A DNA stretch of 64,000 nucleotides from Chthoniobacter flavus Ellin428 (GCF_000173075.1 NZ_ABVL01000018.1:1-64000); one strand, 5' to 3'; shown: positions 26,298 to 36,700, numbered from the stretch's first letter. The notes: generated by a model not told the origin, from the sequence alone. A program made the numbers and translations.

Positions 26298-27630
26298 TTA
26301 TTTTTCCTGTCCGATGCCGATTTCCGCGACTTCCAGGCCGGCATCGTACTCGTAAGAGTGAAGGATGAGCGTGCGCACGCGTTCGCCTTCCACCGAGGGA
26401 TGCTCCTCCGGGCTGAGCACATGTAACGGGCGCAGGGGCACATCGACGCGCATCCATCCGCCGGTATCCGGCAGTTCCGCGGAGGGCTGGATCGCTAGTT
26501 CAAAGTTCCCGCCAAAGGTGCCCCCCGGCCCTTCGCAGGAAAGGAACAGCTTCAAACCGGTGCGCTGCTCCGTGCGAAAACGCACATGCAACATGCTGCG
26601 CTCCGTGAGGGTCACCAGACCGGAATCTTCCCCCGGCATCGCCCGCACGGTCACGCCGTGATGGACCACCATCCGGCCGTTCGCATCGTGCCCGGCGACA
26701 AACGGCAGCGAGCGCATCCGGCCGCGTTTTCCCGCGGAAGGCGGAAGCCACAGTCCATTCGAACCGGCGGGTGGAGGTTGGTTGAACGAACAACGCCACT
26801 CCTCCGGTGGGACGCCCTGCAACCGGGTCTCCATGGCCGCGCCCACATCGAGCGAGGCCACCGCCACGCGATTGGCGGACACCTCCACGGAGCGCCCGTC
26901 GGCGAGCCGCCGCATGCGCACATTCCCGGACTCCACATTGAGGGTCGTCTGATTCTGCTCCGAGGCCAGCGCGAACACCGTGCCGAGCACTTCGATTTCC
27001 GCGGTGTTGGTGCGCACCACCATCGGCCGGCCGGCGGGCTGATGCGCCACGCGCCCGGTGAACGCGCCGCGGCGCAGCGCGAGCCGCTTCTGGCCATCAT
27101 CGGAAAAGCCCAACTCGGCGTCGCCGGTCAGCGTCAGGACCGTGCCGTCGTCAAATCGCAATTGGGCCGAGCTCGAAGCCCCCTCCACGTTCAGCGTGCC
27201 TGCCGCCAGCCTCGCGCCAGAGGAAAGCCCGGTGCGCTGCCCTCCGGTATCATCGCTCCACGAAACGGCGCCTTCCACCGATTCCACCTGGGCCACCTCC
27301 CGATGGCTCGATTTCCGGCTGCCCGCAGGAAAAGAGCGCCGCGGCCAGTCCGGCCACCGCAATCACCGCCGCCCACGAAAGCGCCCTCCGCCAAAGTGCG
27401 CGCCGCGGCTCCATCACCACCCCGTTTTCCGGCCGATCCGTCGCTGCCGCCACGTAATCCCACATCAGCGCGGAGTGCAGCCCCATGAATTCCCGGTACC
27501 GCCGGCGGGCCGACGCATCGTTCCGCAAAATCCCCGCCAACTGCGCTTCACACTCTTCGACAGCCTCAGCGGAATCCGCATCCACCAAGGCATTCAAGAG
27601 CCTTTCCAATTCATCAGGATGCCCGTTCAT
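26298..27630 (-). CDS. FecR-type anti-sigma/sensor protein, reading frame broken
   Basis: Two open frames give one protein. 27250-27630 encodes the cytoplasmic part (starts MNGHPDELERLLNALVDADS) and the membrane helix ALSWAAVIAVAGLAAALF. 26298-27362 encodes the rest in another frame: a FecR domain (VESVEGAVSWSDD, LRFDDGTVLTLTGDAELGF, LRRGAFTGRV) and a C-terminal beta-rich domain. The switch must lie around 27305-27330. The gene overlaps the sigma factor stop by 4 bases (ATGA). FecR proteins transduce a signal to a partner ECF sigma factor. A single indel, real or artefactual, explains the break. Confidence 0.82.
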
Positions 27631-28169
27631 GCGCGCGCCTCCTGGGCCAGGGTGCGTTCAATGCAGTTGAGCAGCATCTGGCGCGTGCGCCGCAGCATCT
27701 CGGAAAGCGCCTTCGGCGAAATGCCGCGCTCTTCCGCGAGCGCATTCACCGAACTGCCCGGCTCGTAACGGCGCGCAATGAGCGCCCGCTGCCCATCCGG
27801 CAATTTTTCCAGGCAGCCCGCCAGGGCCACCCGGCGCGGATCCGTCTCGGCGGCTTCCGCCATGGCCTCCTCCGCGATGAGCGCCAGTAAATCGTCATCG
27901 AAAGTCACCCGTGCCCGGGATTTCTTCTTCAGCAGCGCCAGGGCCTGCCACTGCGCGATCCGCATCGCCCACGGCATGAATTCCCGGGTGGCATCGTATT
28001 CCGCCGCCTTGCGCCAGAGGACGATATTCGCCTCCTGCAGCACGTCATCCGCATCCGCCGCATTGCGCACGATGGACAGGATGAAAGCATGCAAGGTCCG
28101 TTGCGCACGCGTCACGTGCGCAATGAAATCCGCCGGGGGAAGACTGGAATCGGAACCGTCTGGCATCAT
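27627..28169 (-). CDS. ECF-type sigma factor, Rhodopirellula/Verrucomicrobium family
   Basis: 180 aa from the ATG at 28169 (or 28166); the open frame upstream is spurious. Region 2 is recognisable by NAADADDVLQEANIVLWRKA and region 4 by LPDGQRALIARRYEPGSSVNALAEERGISPKALSEMLRR. This subfamily is common in Verrucomicrobia and Planctomycetes and regularly pairs with FecR and cytochrome-domain genes, as here (4-base overlap with fecR). It probably drives transcription of the 21-28 kb cluster. Confidence 0.88.
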   Translation of the reverse strand: MMPDGSDSSLPPADFIAHVTRAQRTLHAFILSIVRNAADADDVLQEANIVLWRKAAEYDATREFMPWAMRIAQWQALALLKKKSRARVTFDDDLLALIAEEAMAEAAETDPRRVALAGCLEKLPDGQRALIARRYEPGSSVNALAEERGISPKALSEMLRRTRQMLLNCIERTLAQEARA

Positions 28170-28289
28170 CCTATTTAGCCTCGGCGCCCCAAATCCCACG
28201 GAGAATTTTGCCCGCGGTCTTAACCCGACCTGCATCCCGCCGCCGTAAAGCCCCCTCTCCCCTAAATACAGCATGAAAATATATTTACC

Positions 28290-28440
28290 ACACGTTTCGA
28301 AACCGTGTGTGAAAAACCGTGTATTTGCCCCAAAACCGTGTGCCACACGCACACACGGTTTTGCCCATGTATATAGGGCAAACCGTGTGTGTGTGTGTGG
28401 TCCACACACGTTTTTGAGCGAGCCAGAAAAAACCGTCTGG
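28290..28440. repeat. Cluster of AACCGTGT boxes in a divergent intergenic region
   Basis: AACCGTGT occurs directly at about 28301, 28315, 28334 and 28381, inverted (ACACGGTT) at 28353, and in degenerate form at 28404 and 28431. The pair CAAAACCGTGTG / CACACGGTTTTG forms a 12-bp stem. A GT run (28385-28399) follows one box. The region (28170-28572) separates the ECF sigma gene from the MscS gene and has low GC compared with its surroundings. Could be operator sites or a small repeat element; nothing else is evident in the gap. Confidence 0.6.
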
Positions 28441-28572
28441 CAAAGGGCATCTCTCCCACCATCCTCACCGCCAGCCGGGAACAGGACCCGCTGCCCATGC
28501 GAAGCGCTCGCGATAGCTGAGAGCCTCCGTGCAATTGACACCTCGGCGCGTCTGAACGATACCGGGGGGACG

Positions 28573-29538
28573 ATGGAATTCTTCGGAATCAAATTCGTCG
28601 GCGTCAATCCCGAGAACGGACGGAAACTTCTTCTCACCATCGGCTTCGTTCTCGCGGTCGGCTTATTACGCCTCCTGCTGCTCTGGTTGACGAATCTGAT
28701 CCTGGGCGGCAACCCGATGAGCCGCGGGCGTTTTTGGACGCGCCAGGGCATCACGCTCTTCACCGCGCTGGTGTCGATGCTGGCGATTCTTTCCATTTGG
28801 TTCGACGACCCGACGCGCCTGACCACGGCCATGGGCCTGGTCACGGCAGGTCTGGCCTTTGCCCTGCAAAAGGTGGTGACTTCGTTCGCCGGCTATTTCG
28901 TCATTCTGCGCGGGGAAAACTTCAGCGTGGGCGACCGCATCAGCATGGGCGGCGTGCGCGGGGACGTCATCGCCCTCGGGTTCATCCAGACAACGATCAT
29001 GGAAATGGGCCAGCCGCCAGCCGCAGACGCAGACCCGTCAGTCTGGGTGAGGAGCCGGCAATTTACCGGCCGCATTGTGACCGTGGCAAACGCCAAGATC
29101 TTCGATGAACCAATCTATAACTATACCCGCGATTTTCCCTATATCTGGGATGAGATCGCGCTGCCGATAACCTATGAGGCAGAACGGGAGAAGGTCGAAG
29201 AAATCCTTCTCAAAGCGGCGAAAGACCATGCCCTGCGTGCCGAGACCGTGCCGACCACCGAAATCCAGCGACTTCGCGATAAGTATGGCTTGGAGCAGCT
29301 CGACCTCGATCCGTCGGTTTACTATCGGATCACGGATAACTGGCTCGAACTGACCCTCCGCTTCCTCGTCGATGCGCACGGCGCCCGCTGGGCGAAAGAC
29401 AAAATGAGCCGCCAAATTCTGAAGGAGCTGGACGCCGCCGGCATCGGCATCGCCTCGTCGACATACGACATCGTCAGGCTCCCTCCGCTCCGCATTGAGC
29501 CCACGCCGCCATCGCCCCCGAAATCCGAGTTCACTTAG
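28573..29538 (+). CDS. Small-conductance mechanosensitive channel (MscS family)
   Basis: 321 aa from the ATG at 28573, preceded by GGGGGGA; the in-frame extension upstream is read through the repeat boxes and is discarded. Three membrane segments, the last with the pore-lining pattern TAMGLVTAGLAFALQKVVTSFAGYFVIL, then the cytoplasmic beta domain (SVGDRISMGGVRGDVIALGFIQTTI) and C-terminal vestibule. An insertion (about residues 140-160) lies in the beta domain. It should release solutes on hypo-osmotic shock. The CPA2 antiporter follows 57 bases later. Confidence 0.88.
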   Translation: MEFFGIKFVGVNPENGRKLLLTIGFVLAVGLLRLLLLWLTNLILGGNPMSRGRFWTRQGITLFTALVSMLAILSIWFDDPTRLTTAMGLVTAGLAFALQKVVTSFAGYFVILRGENFSVGDRISMGGVRGDVIALGFIQTTIMEMGQPPAADADPSVWVRSRQFTGRIVTVANAKIFDEPIYNYTRDFPYIWDEIALPITYEAEREKVEEILLKAAKDHALRAETVPTTEIQRLRDKYGLEQLDLDPSVYYRITDNWLELTLRFLVDAHGARWAKDKMSRQILKELDAAGIGIASSTYDIVRLPPLRIEPTPPSPPKSEFT

Positions 29539-29595
29539 CGCCACAAGGGGCGTAAAAAAGAGACGCTTCTCTATCGTCCGGCACCAGACCTGCAC

Positions 29596-30838
29596 ATGGG
29601 GCACATCAACGAACACTTCAGCCTGTTGACGCAATTCGCCATGGCCATCGGCCTGGCCGTGATTTTGCCGAAGTTGATGGTCCCGCCTGCACCTGCCTTC
29701 AGTGCTCGGTTTCATCATCGCCGGCGTCATTATCGGGCCGTCCGTGCTCGACATTGTCGATCCCGAAGGGCCGGTGATCAACATGCGCGCGGAAATAGGG
29801 GGCCTGCTTTTCATGTTCTTCGTCGGGTTCGAGATCGACCTCGAAGAATTCAAGCGGTCGCGTTCGCGTTCGCTCGCCTTCGGCGCCCTGACTTTCCTGC
29901 TCCCTTTCATCGGCGGCGTGGTTCTGGGGCGACTCCGCGGGGCGGGGTGGAATAGCGCGCTGCTGATCGGGTCGCTCATCTCTTCCCATACGCTGCTCGC
30001 CTTCCCCTTGCTTCGGCGCCTGGGGCTGGCCCAGCACCCCACGGTTCTCATGGCGGTGGGCGGCACCATTTTTACCGATATCGCCTCGATGCTCGTCCTG
30101 GCCGTGACCGCCAGCGTGCATCTCGCCGGGTTCTCGTGGAGCTTCCTCGGCAAGGAATTCCTCGAGCTCGCCGTCTTTGTCGTGCTGGTCTTCTACGGCG
30201 CAGGCTCGCTCGCGCGCAAGGCGATCATCCGCTACGGGGAGACGCCGGAATTGCGGGTGATGATTCTCCTGTTCGTGATCGCGCTCTGCGCGGAGGGCGC
30301 CAGGGCGATCAACCTCGAAGGCATCGTCGGCGCCTTCCTCGTGGGCATTGCCGTGAAGCGCGCCGTGCGGGGCAAATTTGCCGTCGAGCAACTCGAAATC
30401 ACCGCGCACGCGATTTTCATCCCGGCATTCTTCCTCTGCGCCGGATTCCTGGTGAATTTCCGCCTGCTCTGGCAGACAATGCTGACCCGACCCGGCCTGG
30501 TCGCCGGCCTTTTGGCGGCGCTCATCATTGGAAAGTATCTTGCCGCCTGGCTCAGCGGACTGGCTTACGGGAGCAACCGCGCTGAGACTGCGCTGGTCTG
30601 GAGCATCTCACTGCCCCAAATGGCGGCCACGCTGGCCACGGCGGTCGTCGCCCATCATACCGTCAATCGTTTCGGCGAACCCTTGCTCGATCAATCCTAC
30701 GTCAACGGGGTCCTCTTTCTCGTCGTCGCTTCCTGCGTAGCCGGCCCGATTCTCTCCGAACGTTTCGCGAAGCGCATCCAGGCCGATCCCGGCCGCGACC
30801 AGCATGCGAATGAGACTCTCAGCAGCGCCCCAATTTGA
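29596..30838 (+). CDS. CPA2-family Na+(K+)/H+ antiporter, reading frame broken near the start
   Basis: 29596-29685 encodes the first helix (HFSLLTQFAMAIGLAVILPKLM) and the rest is in a different frame (29702 onward: VLGFIIAGVIIGPSVLDIV, LLFMFFVGFEIDLEEFKRS, up to about twelve membrane segments). Removing one C from the CCC at 29682-29684 restores an expected sequence RLHLPSVLGFIIAG. About 410 residues when joined, typical for NapA/KefB-like transporters without a regulatory domain. Either an assembly indel or an inactive gene. Confidence 0.85.
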
Positions 30839-30854
30839 AATCTTCTGCGTCCCG

Positions 30855-30922
30855 AACTCCTCGCCGACCACGTCGGCGAAGCGATCCAGTACCGAACACT
30901 CGATCGCAATCTCTAGGCGTGA
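30855..30922 (+). pseudogene. comM 3'-end remnant
   Basis: 68 bases closely match the last codons of comM (20410-20476). Translated in register it reads LLADHVGEAIQYRTLDRNL and then a stop where the intact gene has Trp. Nothing of the rest of comM precedes it here, only the CPA2 gene end. Confidence 0.75.
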
Positions 30923-30988
30923 ACTGTCCGTATGCGATCGAGCAGCATCCAGTTCATTGCACTTCCCCGTCGTATCTCTGATGCAAGC

Positions 30989-31783
30989 ATGGCTCTCTTC
31001 GAATTTGATTTAGACCCCGTCGAGGAAATCGTCCCGTGGGGGAGCCCCAACGACCCATCGTTGTCCTGGTTTGTGTTGACCTTGGGGCAGTTTCGGATGC
31101 CAATCGGGGATCAAGTGCTCTTCCGATACAGGGAGGAAGTTTTGCGGCTGTGGGAAAGCGACGTCCAGCGAGACGCCCATTATCAAATCGCGTCCATCGC
31201 CCGAGACATTCTCGGCAGCGTGGCTCCCGGCGTGGCACCCCTTCCACCCTTCTTCGAGCTTCTCGCAACAGACCGGGCACTTCTGGAGCAGCTCTTATCA
31301 GTTCGGCTTGAAGACGAAGCCGGCCGCGAATTGAGTCCGGACTATTATACCGCATGGCGATGGCTGGGAGAGCGGTCGCCGTGGACCGGCTACTTTGTCG
31401 AAAACCCCGAATTCTATTTCGTCCGTATCGGTGACCGGATCCACATTCGATGGGACAATCGAAGCAAGCGCGTCGATGGCACCGAAGTCTGGGAAGCTTC
31501 TTATGGCTCTTACGAAATACCCATAGAGGCGTTCACTTCTGAATGCCGCGACTTTTCCGATCGCTTGCTCGCCGACATGCACAAGCGAATCTCCTGCATA
31601 GAGACCGGTGACTTTCACCCGCAGGTCGCTGTCAGCATTGATTCGCTGCGAGAACAGCAAGAAAGCTGGCGCTGCGAGTTTGACTCATATTTTCGCGCAG
31701 AGCGGCAAGACATTCCATGGGAAGAAGCAGAGAGTGAAATCCGCAAAACAGCGGCGGTTTGTGGCGCTTCATTGCCGGCCTAG
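30989..31783 (+). CDS. DUF5984-like protein, possible immunity-type protein
   Basis: 264 aa from the ATG at 30989. The N-terminus LFEFDLDPVEEIVPWGSP, then LSWFVLTLGQFRMPIGDQVLFRY, resembles the DUF5984 family as I remember it. It lacks a signal peptide or membrane segment and is rich in acidic and aromatic residues. GC is lower than in the surrounding genes. Members of such families are sometimes found next to toxins, but no toxin gene is adjacent. Assignment is from pattern memory only. Confidence 0.6.
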   Translation: MALFEFDLDPVEEIVPWGSPNDPSLSWFVLTLGQFRMPIGDQVLFRYREEVLRLWESDVQRDAHYQIASIARDILGSVAPGVAPLPPFFELLATDRALLEQLLSVRLEDEAGRELSPDYYTAWRWLGERSPWTGYFVENPEFYFVRIGDRIHIRWDNRSKRVDGTEVWEASYGSYEIPIEAFTSECRDFSDRLLADMHKRISCIETGDFHPQVAVSIDSLREQQESWRCEFDSYFRAERQDIPWEEAESEIRKTAAVCGASLPA

Positions 31784-31853
31784 CGCACAACGTCGGCTTT
31801 ACTGATGGAAATGCGCTCGACTTTTTGGCGCGCCCAAGCCGGCCGACGCTCCA

Positions 31854-32414
31854 CTAACGAGAACTACTCAGTCCTCTTCGCTCCACGCTAATTTTACGGG
31901 AATCCGCCAAACGCTTCAACTCCATCTCGGACATTCCAATGTCGGACGCTTTCGCAAAGCGAATAGTCCTCAAGACATCATTTTCCAAGTAAGTGAACCA
32001 CCATTGTTTATATGAATAGCTCAGTATCCCGTAGCGGCCGTACTTATCCAAGCGAACGAGGTCGGCGTTATCTTCGTCGAACGATATCGCGGAGGTGTTC
32101 TTTGTCACTCCGTTCTCATCAAGCGTTTTCGGTTCGACCCAGGCACCATTTTTGAATTCCAGTACGGTCCAAGTATGCCCAACGTGCTTAAAATAATCCG
32201 TCACCGAATAGCATAATAAAAATGCGGCATCGCCATGTTGATTAAAATCAACCCGTACCACCAAGAGCTTGTCGTGTGGAGACGGCACCTGGGGTCTCTC
32301 GGATAGGAACGCCGCAACAGCAGACTCACGGCGTAAGTCAGCGGGATTTAAGTCCGCTCGGCTCGCGAACACAACCCAGATATAAAGTAAAAAACAGAAA
32401 AAATGTATCTTCAT
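31854..32414 (-). CDS. Hypothetical secreted protein
   Basis: 186 aa with an N-terminal signal peptide (MKIHFFCFLLYIWVVFASRA). The mature part is beta-rich with aromatic strands (HTWTVLEFKNGAWVEP, LSYSYKQWWFTYLEND). No family recognised. It starts 3 bases after the stop of a small open frame on the same strand (32418-32681). The local base composition is lower in GC than flanking genes, consistent with an acquired segment spanning about 31.0-32.7 kb. Confidence 0.65.
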   Translation of the reverse strand: MKIHFFCFLLYIWVVFASRADLNPADLRRESAVAAFLSERPQVPSPHDKLLVVRVDFNQHGDAAFLLCYSVTDYFKHVGHTWTVLEFKNGAWVEPKTLDENGVTKNTSAISFDEDNADLVRLDKYGRYGILSYSYKQWWFTYLENDVLRTIRFAKASDIGMSEMELKRLADSRKISVERRGLSSSR

Positions 32415-32417
32415 CGT

Positions 32418-32681
32418 TTAATTGTCGTACGCTGTCCAAGGTCTCTCCCATTCTTGCCGAACTACGGCCGTTGCGCAGTGTTCCCCGCTCCTCGGATTAG
32501 TGTTATCTGTGAGAGTCCACTTAGGGTTGCCTGCCGAGTTGAATGACCACGGGAAATTCGGCAAGGGAGCCCCAGCCGGTGTCCGCAGGCAACCATTAAG
32601 ACCATTGTATAATACGATAATAGCCAAATCTCGTAGAGCGATAGGGCTCACATAGAGCAATAGGTAGGCAATAGGAGTCAA
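32418..32681 (-). CDS. Small open frame, hypothetical or remnant
   Basis: 87 aa, ending TNPRSGEHCATAVVRQEWERPWTAYDN. Its first 25 codons fall in a repeat-like stretch of CCTATT-type units (32620-32700), so the start is doubtful. The C-terminal half looks protein-like but matches nothing I know; it could be the broken end of a larger secreted or Rhs-like protein. It immediately precedes the secreted hypothetical gene. Confidence 0.35.
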   Translation of the reverse strand: MTPIAYLLLYVSPIALRDLAIIVLYNGLNGCLRTPAGAPLPNFPWSFNSAGNPKWTLTDNTNPRSGEHCATAVVRQEWERPWTAYDN

Positions 32682-32691
32682 GGGGGCGATA

Positions 32692-33205
32692 GGGCAGGCG
32701 ACATTTTTGGCTGTTCACTGTTTGGAGTGGGTGGCTCACGAACTGCCTATGCTCGCGGTGAAATCATCGCAGTGAGCGCGAAGCGCCCGAAAAAAAACGT
32801 GTCATCCTGAGCGGAGCAGGGAAACATGGGCGGAGTCGAAAGACCTCTGATCTCCGTGGGTTTCCGCGCGGAGCCGAGTGACAGTGTGCCGGAGTTAAGA
32901 TACACGCGTTACTCTTATTCGCTATACCATGATCTTTGCCCTACTGAAGAAGAATTACGTCCAATATCCTTCTTCTCCATCCGCTTCACTAGAGAAGACG
33001 TTTTCTCTTCGAGAGCTTACCGACGCTCCGCGCGAAAACCCGCGGAAGTCGGAGGTCCTTCGACTCCGCCCATGCTTCCCCGCTCCGCTCAGGATGACAA
33101 AGATGGTTGGGGCGCTTCGCGCTCTCTGCCATAATTTCACCGCGGGCAAACGCCAAGCCGTCGGCACCCACTCCAAACAGCGAAGAGCCACATTTTTTGA
33201 CAACA
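32692..33205. repeat. Large palindromic repeat element (about 0.5 kb)
   Basis: Arms of about 180 bp: 32692-32880 and 33020-33205. Both termini carry ACATTTTT with CTGTTTGGAGTGGGT nearby (or the complement CCCACTCCAAACAG). Inside each arm are GCGCGAAGCGCCC, TGTCATCCTGAGCGGAG and GGGCGGAGTCGAA. The loop (about 140 bases) has no visible gene. A related copy is at 20500-21060. A comM remnant begins directly after the right end. Confidence 0.8.
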
Positions 33206-33214
33206 CCGAATCGC

Positions 33215-33470
33215 TGAAAGCGCTTCGACGGCCCTTGGAACACTCGTGCGTCACCATCCGCCGCGCCGGCGGTCCTCTCGCCTGTCCCGCCGGTTTCATG
33301 CTCATCGTCGCGATGCCCCCTGCAGATGGGGTTATTTTAGCGATCCGATGCGCCATCCAGCGGGCGCTTCGCCGAAGGCAGGGCCAGCCGCAACGTGCAG
33401 ATCCGCCCAGTTCCTCATGCCCCACTGCGCGCTCGAAGAATCCGTCGAAGGCTGGATGAAAATGACATGA
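33215..33470 (+). pseudogene. comM internal and 3' remnant with deletion
   Basis: 33221-33355 matches comM 19883-20015 (translates partly as LRRPLEHSCVTIRRA...FMLIVAM, then PCRWGYFSDP in a shifted frame); 33350-33470 matches comM from about 20191 to 20330. About 170 bases of comM are missing at the junction near CATCCAG. It follows a sequence CATTTTTTGACAACACCG that also precedes the remnant at 40183. Confidence 0.8.
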
Positions 33471-33741
33471 ATGTGGATGTCAGTGCAGGCGATTACGCCC
33501 AACGCCCCAAAATTGAAGGGTCATGTCCACGGTCAGAAGTTGAGCCCGAACTCCGACAGCAGAAACCCTTGGGTCGCGCATTGGGCGTTGCGAGGGTTTG
33601 CCGACTGCCGTGTCACGGTGCCAGGACACGGATGGGGCGTTACGAAGGGGAAGTTTAAATATCCCGCTAAGGATTCAACGCGGTGCCTCATTAGGGTGCA
33701 AATCCTTCACCATTCCGACACGGTCCATTTCGACATTGAAC
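33471..33741. other. Region upstream of the polysaccharide-lyase gene
   Basis: No gene or structure recognised. The open frame of the downstream gene extends to 33598, but residues before 33742 look non-coding. A promoter for the lyase gene presumably lies here. Confidence 0.4.
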
Positions 33742-36700
33742 ATGCGACATTCTACGACGATTCGGTCGAATTTACGCCATTCTGCCGAGGGAGGCAGACG
33801 AACCAGGCAAGTCATCGTCGTGGTTTGGTCGCTAGCGCGCGCGCTGACCAGCGTGAGCGGACTGGTTCTGGCGATACTGGCGATCGCCTTTTCATTCCGG
33901 CCCGCGTGCGCCGCCGCCAATGCGCCCGAAGGAAGGACTGGTCCCGGGCCAAACGTGACGGTGAAAGAGAACGGCGACGGCACGGTGACGATGGCCAACG
34001 GGATCGCCTCCATCGTCATCGTCACCAAGACCGGCCGGCTCAACTCGGTAGGTTATACCTATGACCATGATGGCACACCGAAGACCTGCGAAACCCTGAG
34101 CGGCAAGGGTCAGTATTACTATGGCGGGTTCAGCCTGGGGAATGGCGTCTTCGAATACGCACTGGCCGTGGACCCGGCCAGCAATGGCGGCGACCTGGCC
34201 GACGTGAAGTTGGTCAGCAGCACGGAGAAAAATGGGGTGATGGAAATCCATTTCTCCATGTTGCGCGGTTCCCCCGGTTTTTATTCCACGGCGACGATGA
34301 CCCATCGCCCACAGGATGAGCGGTTCGAGGTGGGCGCGTGGGGAGTGGTCACTCGCGTTCCGGCGGCGTTCAATTGGTTGAGCGCGGACGACAAGCGGAA
34401 TTGGTTCATCGGAGTCCCGACGAAGACGGGGGTGAAAGTGCCGGACTCACCGCATGAGATCACCGTCTGTCTCGATGGCACGCAGGCGGGAAATTACGCG
34501 GACAAGTTCATCTACGGCCAGGATCACTCGGACTTGCGGGCCTGGGGCTGGAGCAGTGTCGGCCAAGGGGGACTGAATGTCGGCCGCTGGATGATGACGA
34601 CCATGGAATTCAGCAACGGCGGCCCGCTGAAACGGGATGTGTCGTCGTATCCGTACAGCGAGCTCAACAACTCCATTCTCACCGGGGAAGTTGGCATGGG
34701 ATCCGATGGCTACCTGGACAATGGAGAGGTGTGGACGAAAACCTGCGGCCCCTGGTTCACCTACCTGAACAGCGTGCCCGCCTCGGTGAAGGATGCGAAG
34801 CAGGCGGCGCACCTGCTCTTCCAGGACGCGCAGGCGCGAGCCGAGGCGGAGGCAAAGGCGTGGCCCTACGCCTGGTTCAAAAATGAGCACTTCGTTCCCG
34901 CGTCCGGGCGCGGCGTGGTGAAGGGGAAGATCGTGATCCATGATAGCGGCAATCCGAACGCCTCCGCGGCGGGCCTGTGGGTCGGCCTGCAGCGGCAGCC
35001 GCAGACCTACAAGGGCTTCTACGACTTTCAGAAGTGGTCGAAGACTTATCAGTGGTGGGTCAAGACGGAAGCGGACGGAAGCTTTACCATCCCCAACGTC
35101 CACGCGGGTGAAAAGTATCTGCTGTGGGCCTTTGGCCCGGGCGCGGCGGGGACGTTCCTTTCGCAGAAACTGGAGGGCGGACAGCCGCCTTTTGCATGTG
35201 ATCTCCCGTCAAAGGAATTCACCGTCGCGGTGAAGGCGGGCGAAACCGAGAATCTCGGCACGATCCAGTGGACCCCGGTTCGCGTGGGGGCCACGGTGTT
35301 TGAATTGGGAACGCCGAACCGGAAGGCGGACGAGTTCCGGCACGGCGAGGATTACTGGGCGCCCGGCACGCCTCCGAAGCTCGGCTTTCCCACTCCCGTG
35401 TGGGGCGGGCAGATGGAATTCCCCTTGGATTTCCCGGATGGGCTGAACTACGTCGTGGGCCAAAGCCAGTGGACGAAGGACTGGAATTATGTGCTGCCCG
35501 CGATGGCCGATGCGAAGGGTGACTATCAGCCTTGCACTGGCACGATCACTTTCGATCTGGCAAAGGCTCCCGATAAGGGAGCGACGGCGTCTATTTACAT
35601 CGCGCTCGCCGGCAATGACGGAGACAAAGTCGTGGTCAGGGTGAATGGCGCCGACCTCGGGACTGCCGCGGGGGTAACTGGCGCGCCGAACGCCATGACG
35701 CCCGCCGGGTTCGCTCCTCCGTACTCCGACACGAGCAGCATCCATTTCAGCGATCACGGCCCGTTCTCCGACGAGCGTATTACCTTCCCGGCAGACTTGT
35801 TGCGCGCCGGGAAAAATACGATCGCGCTGACCATGGATTCGCGAAAGATGGTGTCGTTTCTCATGGTGGATTATCTGCGGTTGGAGTTGCCCGGCTACGT
35901 GCCGCCGGCGCCGGCGGAAGTGATGGCGTATGCAGGAAACAACCGGGTGCTCGTCACCTGGCCGGTGATGCCGGGGGCGACGAGTTACAACATCCTCCGT
36001 TCCACCCAACGCGATTCCGGCTATGCGTCGATGGCCAGCGGACACCTTGCACCGGTGTGTGGGAGCGGCCAAATCCGGACGACTTTCGCCGACACGACCG
36101 CGGCCAACGGAACGCAATATTTTTACGTTGTGCAGTCGGTGAACCCCGGCGGAAAGAGTGCGGACTCGAAACCGAGCGCGGGCACGACCCCGACAGCGAA
36201 ACTCTCCGCGAGCGCTCCGCCCGCGCCGACAAGGCTGACGGTCGCCCACTCCGGTCATCACGAAGCTGCTCTAACCTGGAGCGCGGCGCCCGGCGCGAAC
36301 TATTACCGCGTGTGGCGAACCACGATGCATCTCGACGGTGTCGGCGGCACCGATCCGCTGCGCACTGTTCTGATGGACGAAACGGCCGGCACCGGCTTCA
36401 CCGATCATTCGCCGACCGACGGACGCATTTATCGCTATCACGTCACCGCGACGAATGCCGCCGGAACCAGCGGCGCCTCCGACGCGGTGACCGCAGTGCC
36501 GTTGCCCCCGCCGCCGGCCACGGCTCCGGAGGCGCTCGCCGGCAATTGGAAAAAGACGCGGAATGGCAACGCAATTTCACTCACTTGGCAGCCAGTGCCA
36601 GGCGCGACGGGCTATGTCATCTACCGTTCGACGGGGACCGTTTCGGAATTCCAGTGGCCGGTCCATTTTCTGACCGCATTGGTCGAGACCACCTACACTG

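Noticed and set aside
28385..28399. GT dinucleotide run considered as Z-DNA or a microsatellite switch
   Set aside because: Too short, and not inside a coding region or a recognised promoter; reported only as part of the box cluster.
28273..28572. N-terminal extension of the MscS gene through the AACCGTGT boxes
   Set aside because: The residues are low-complexity and unlike the family; the ATG at 28573 has a good Shine-Dalgarno.
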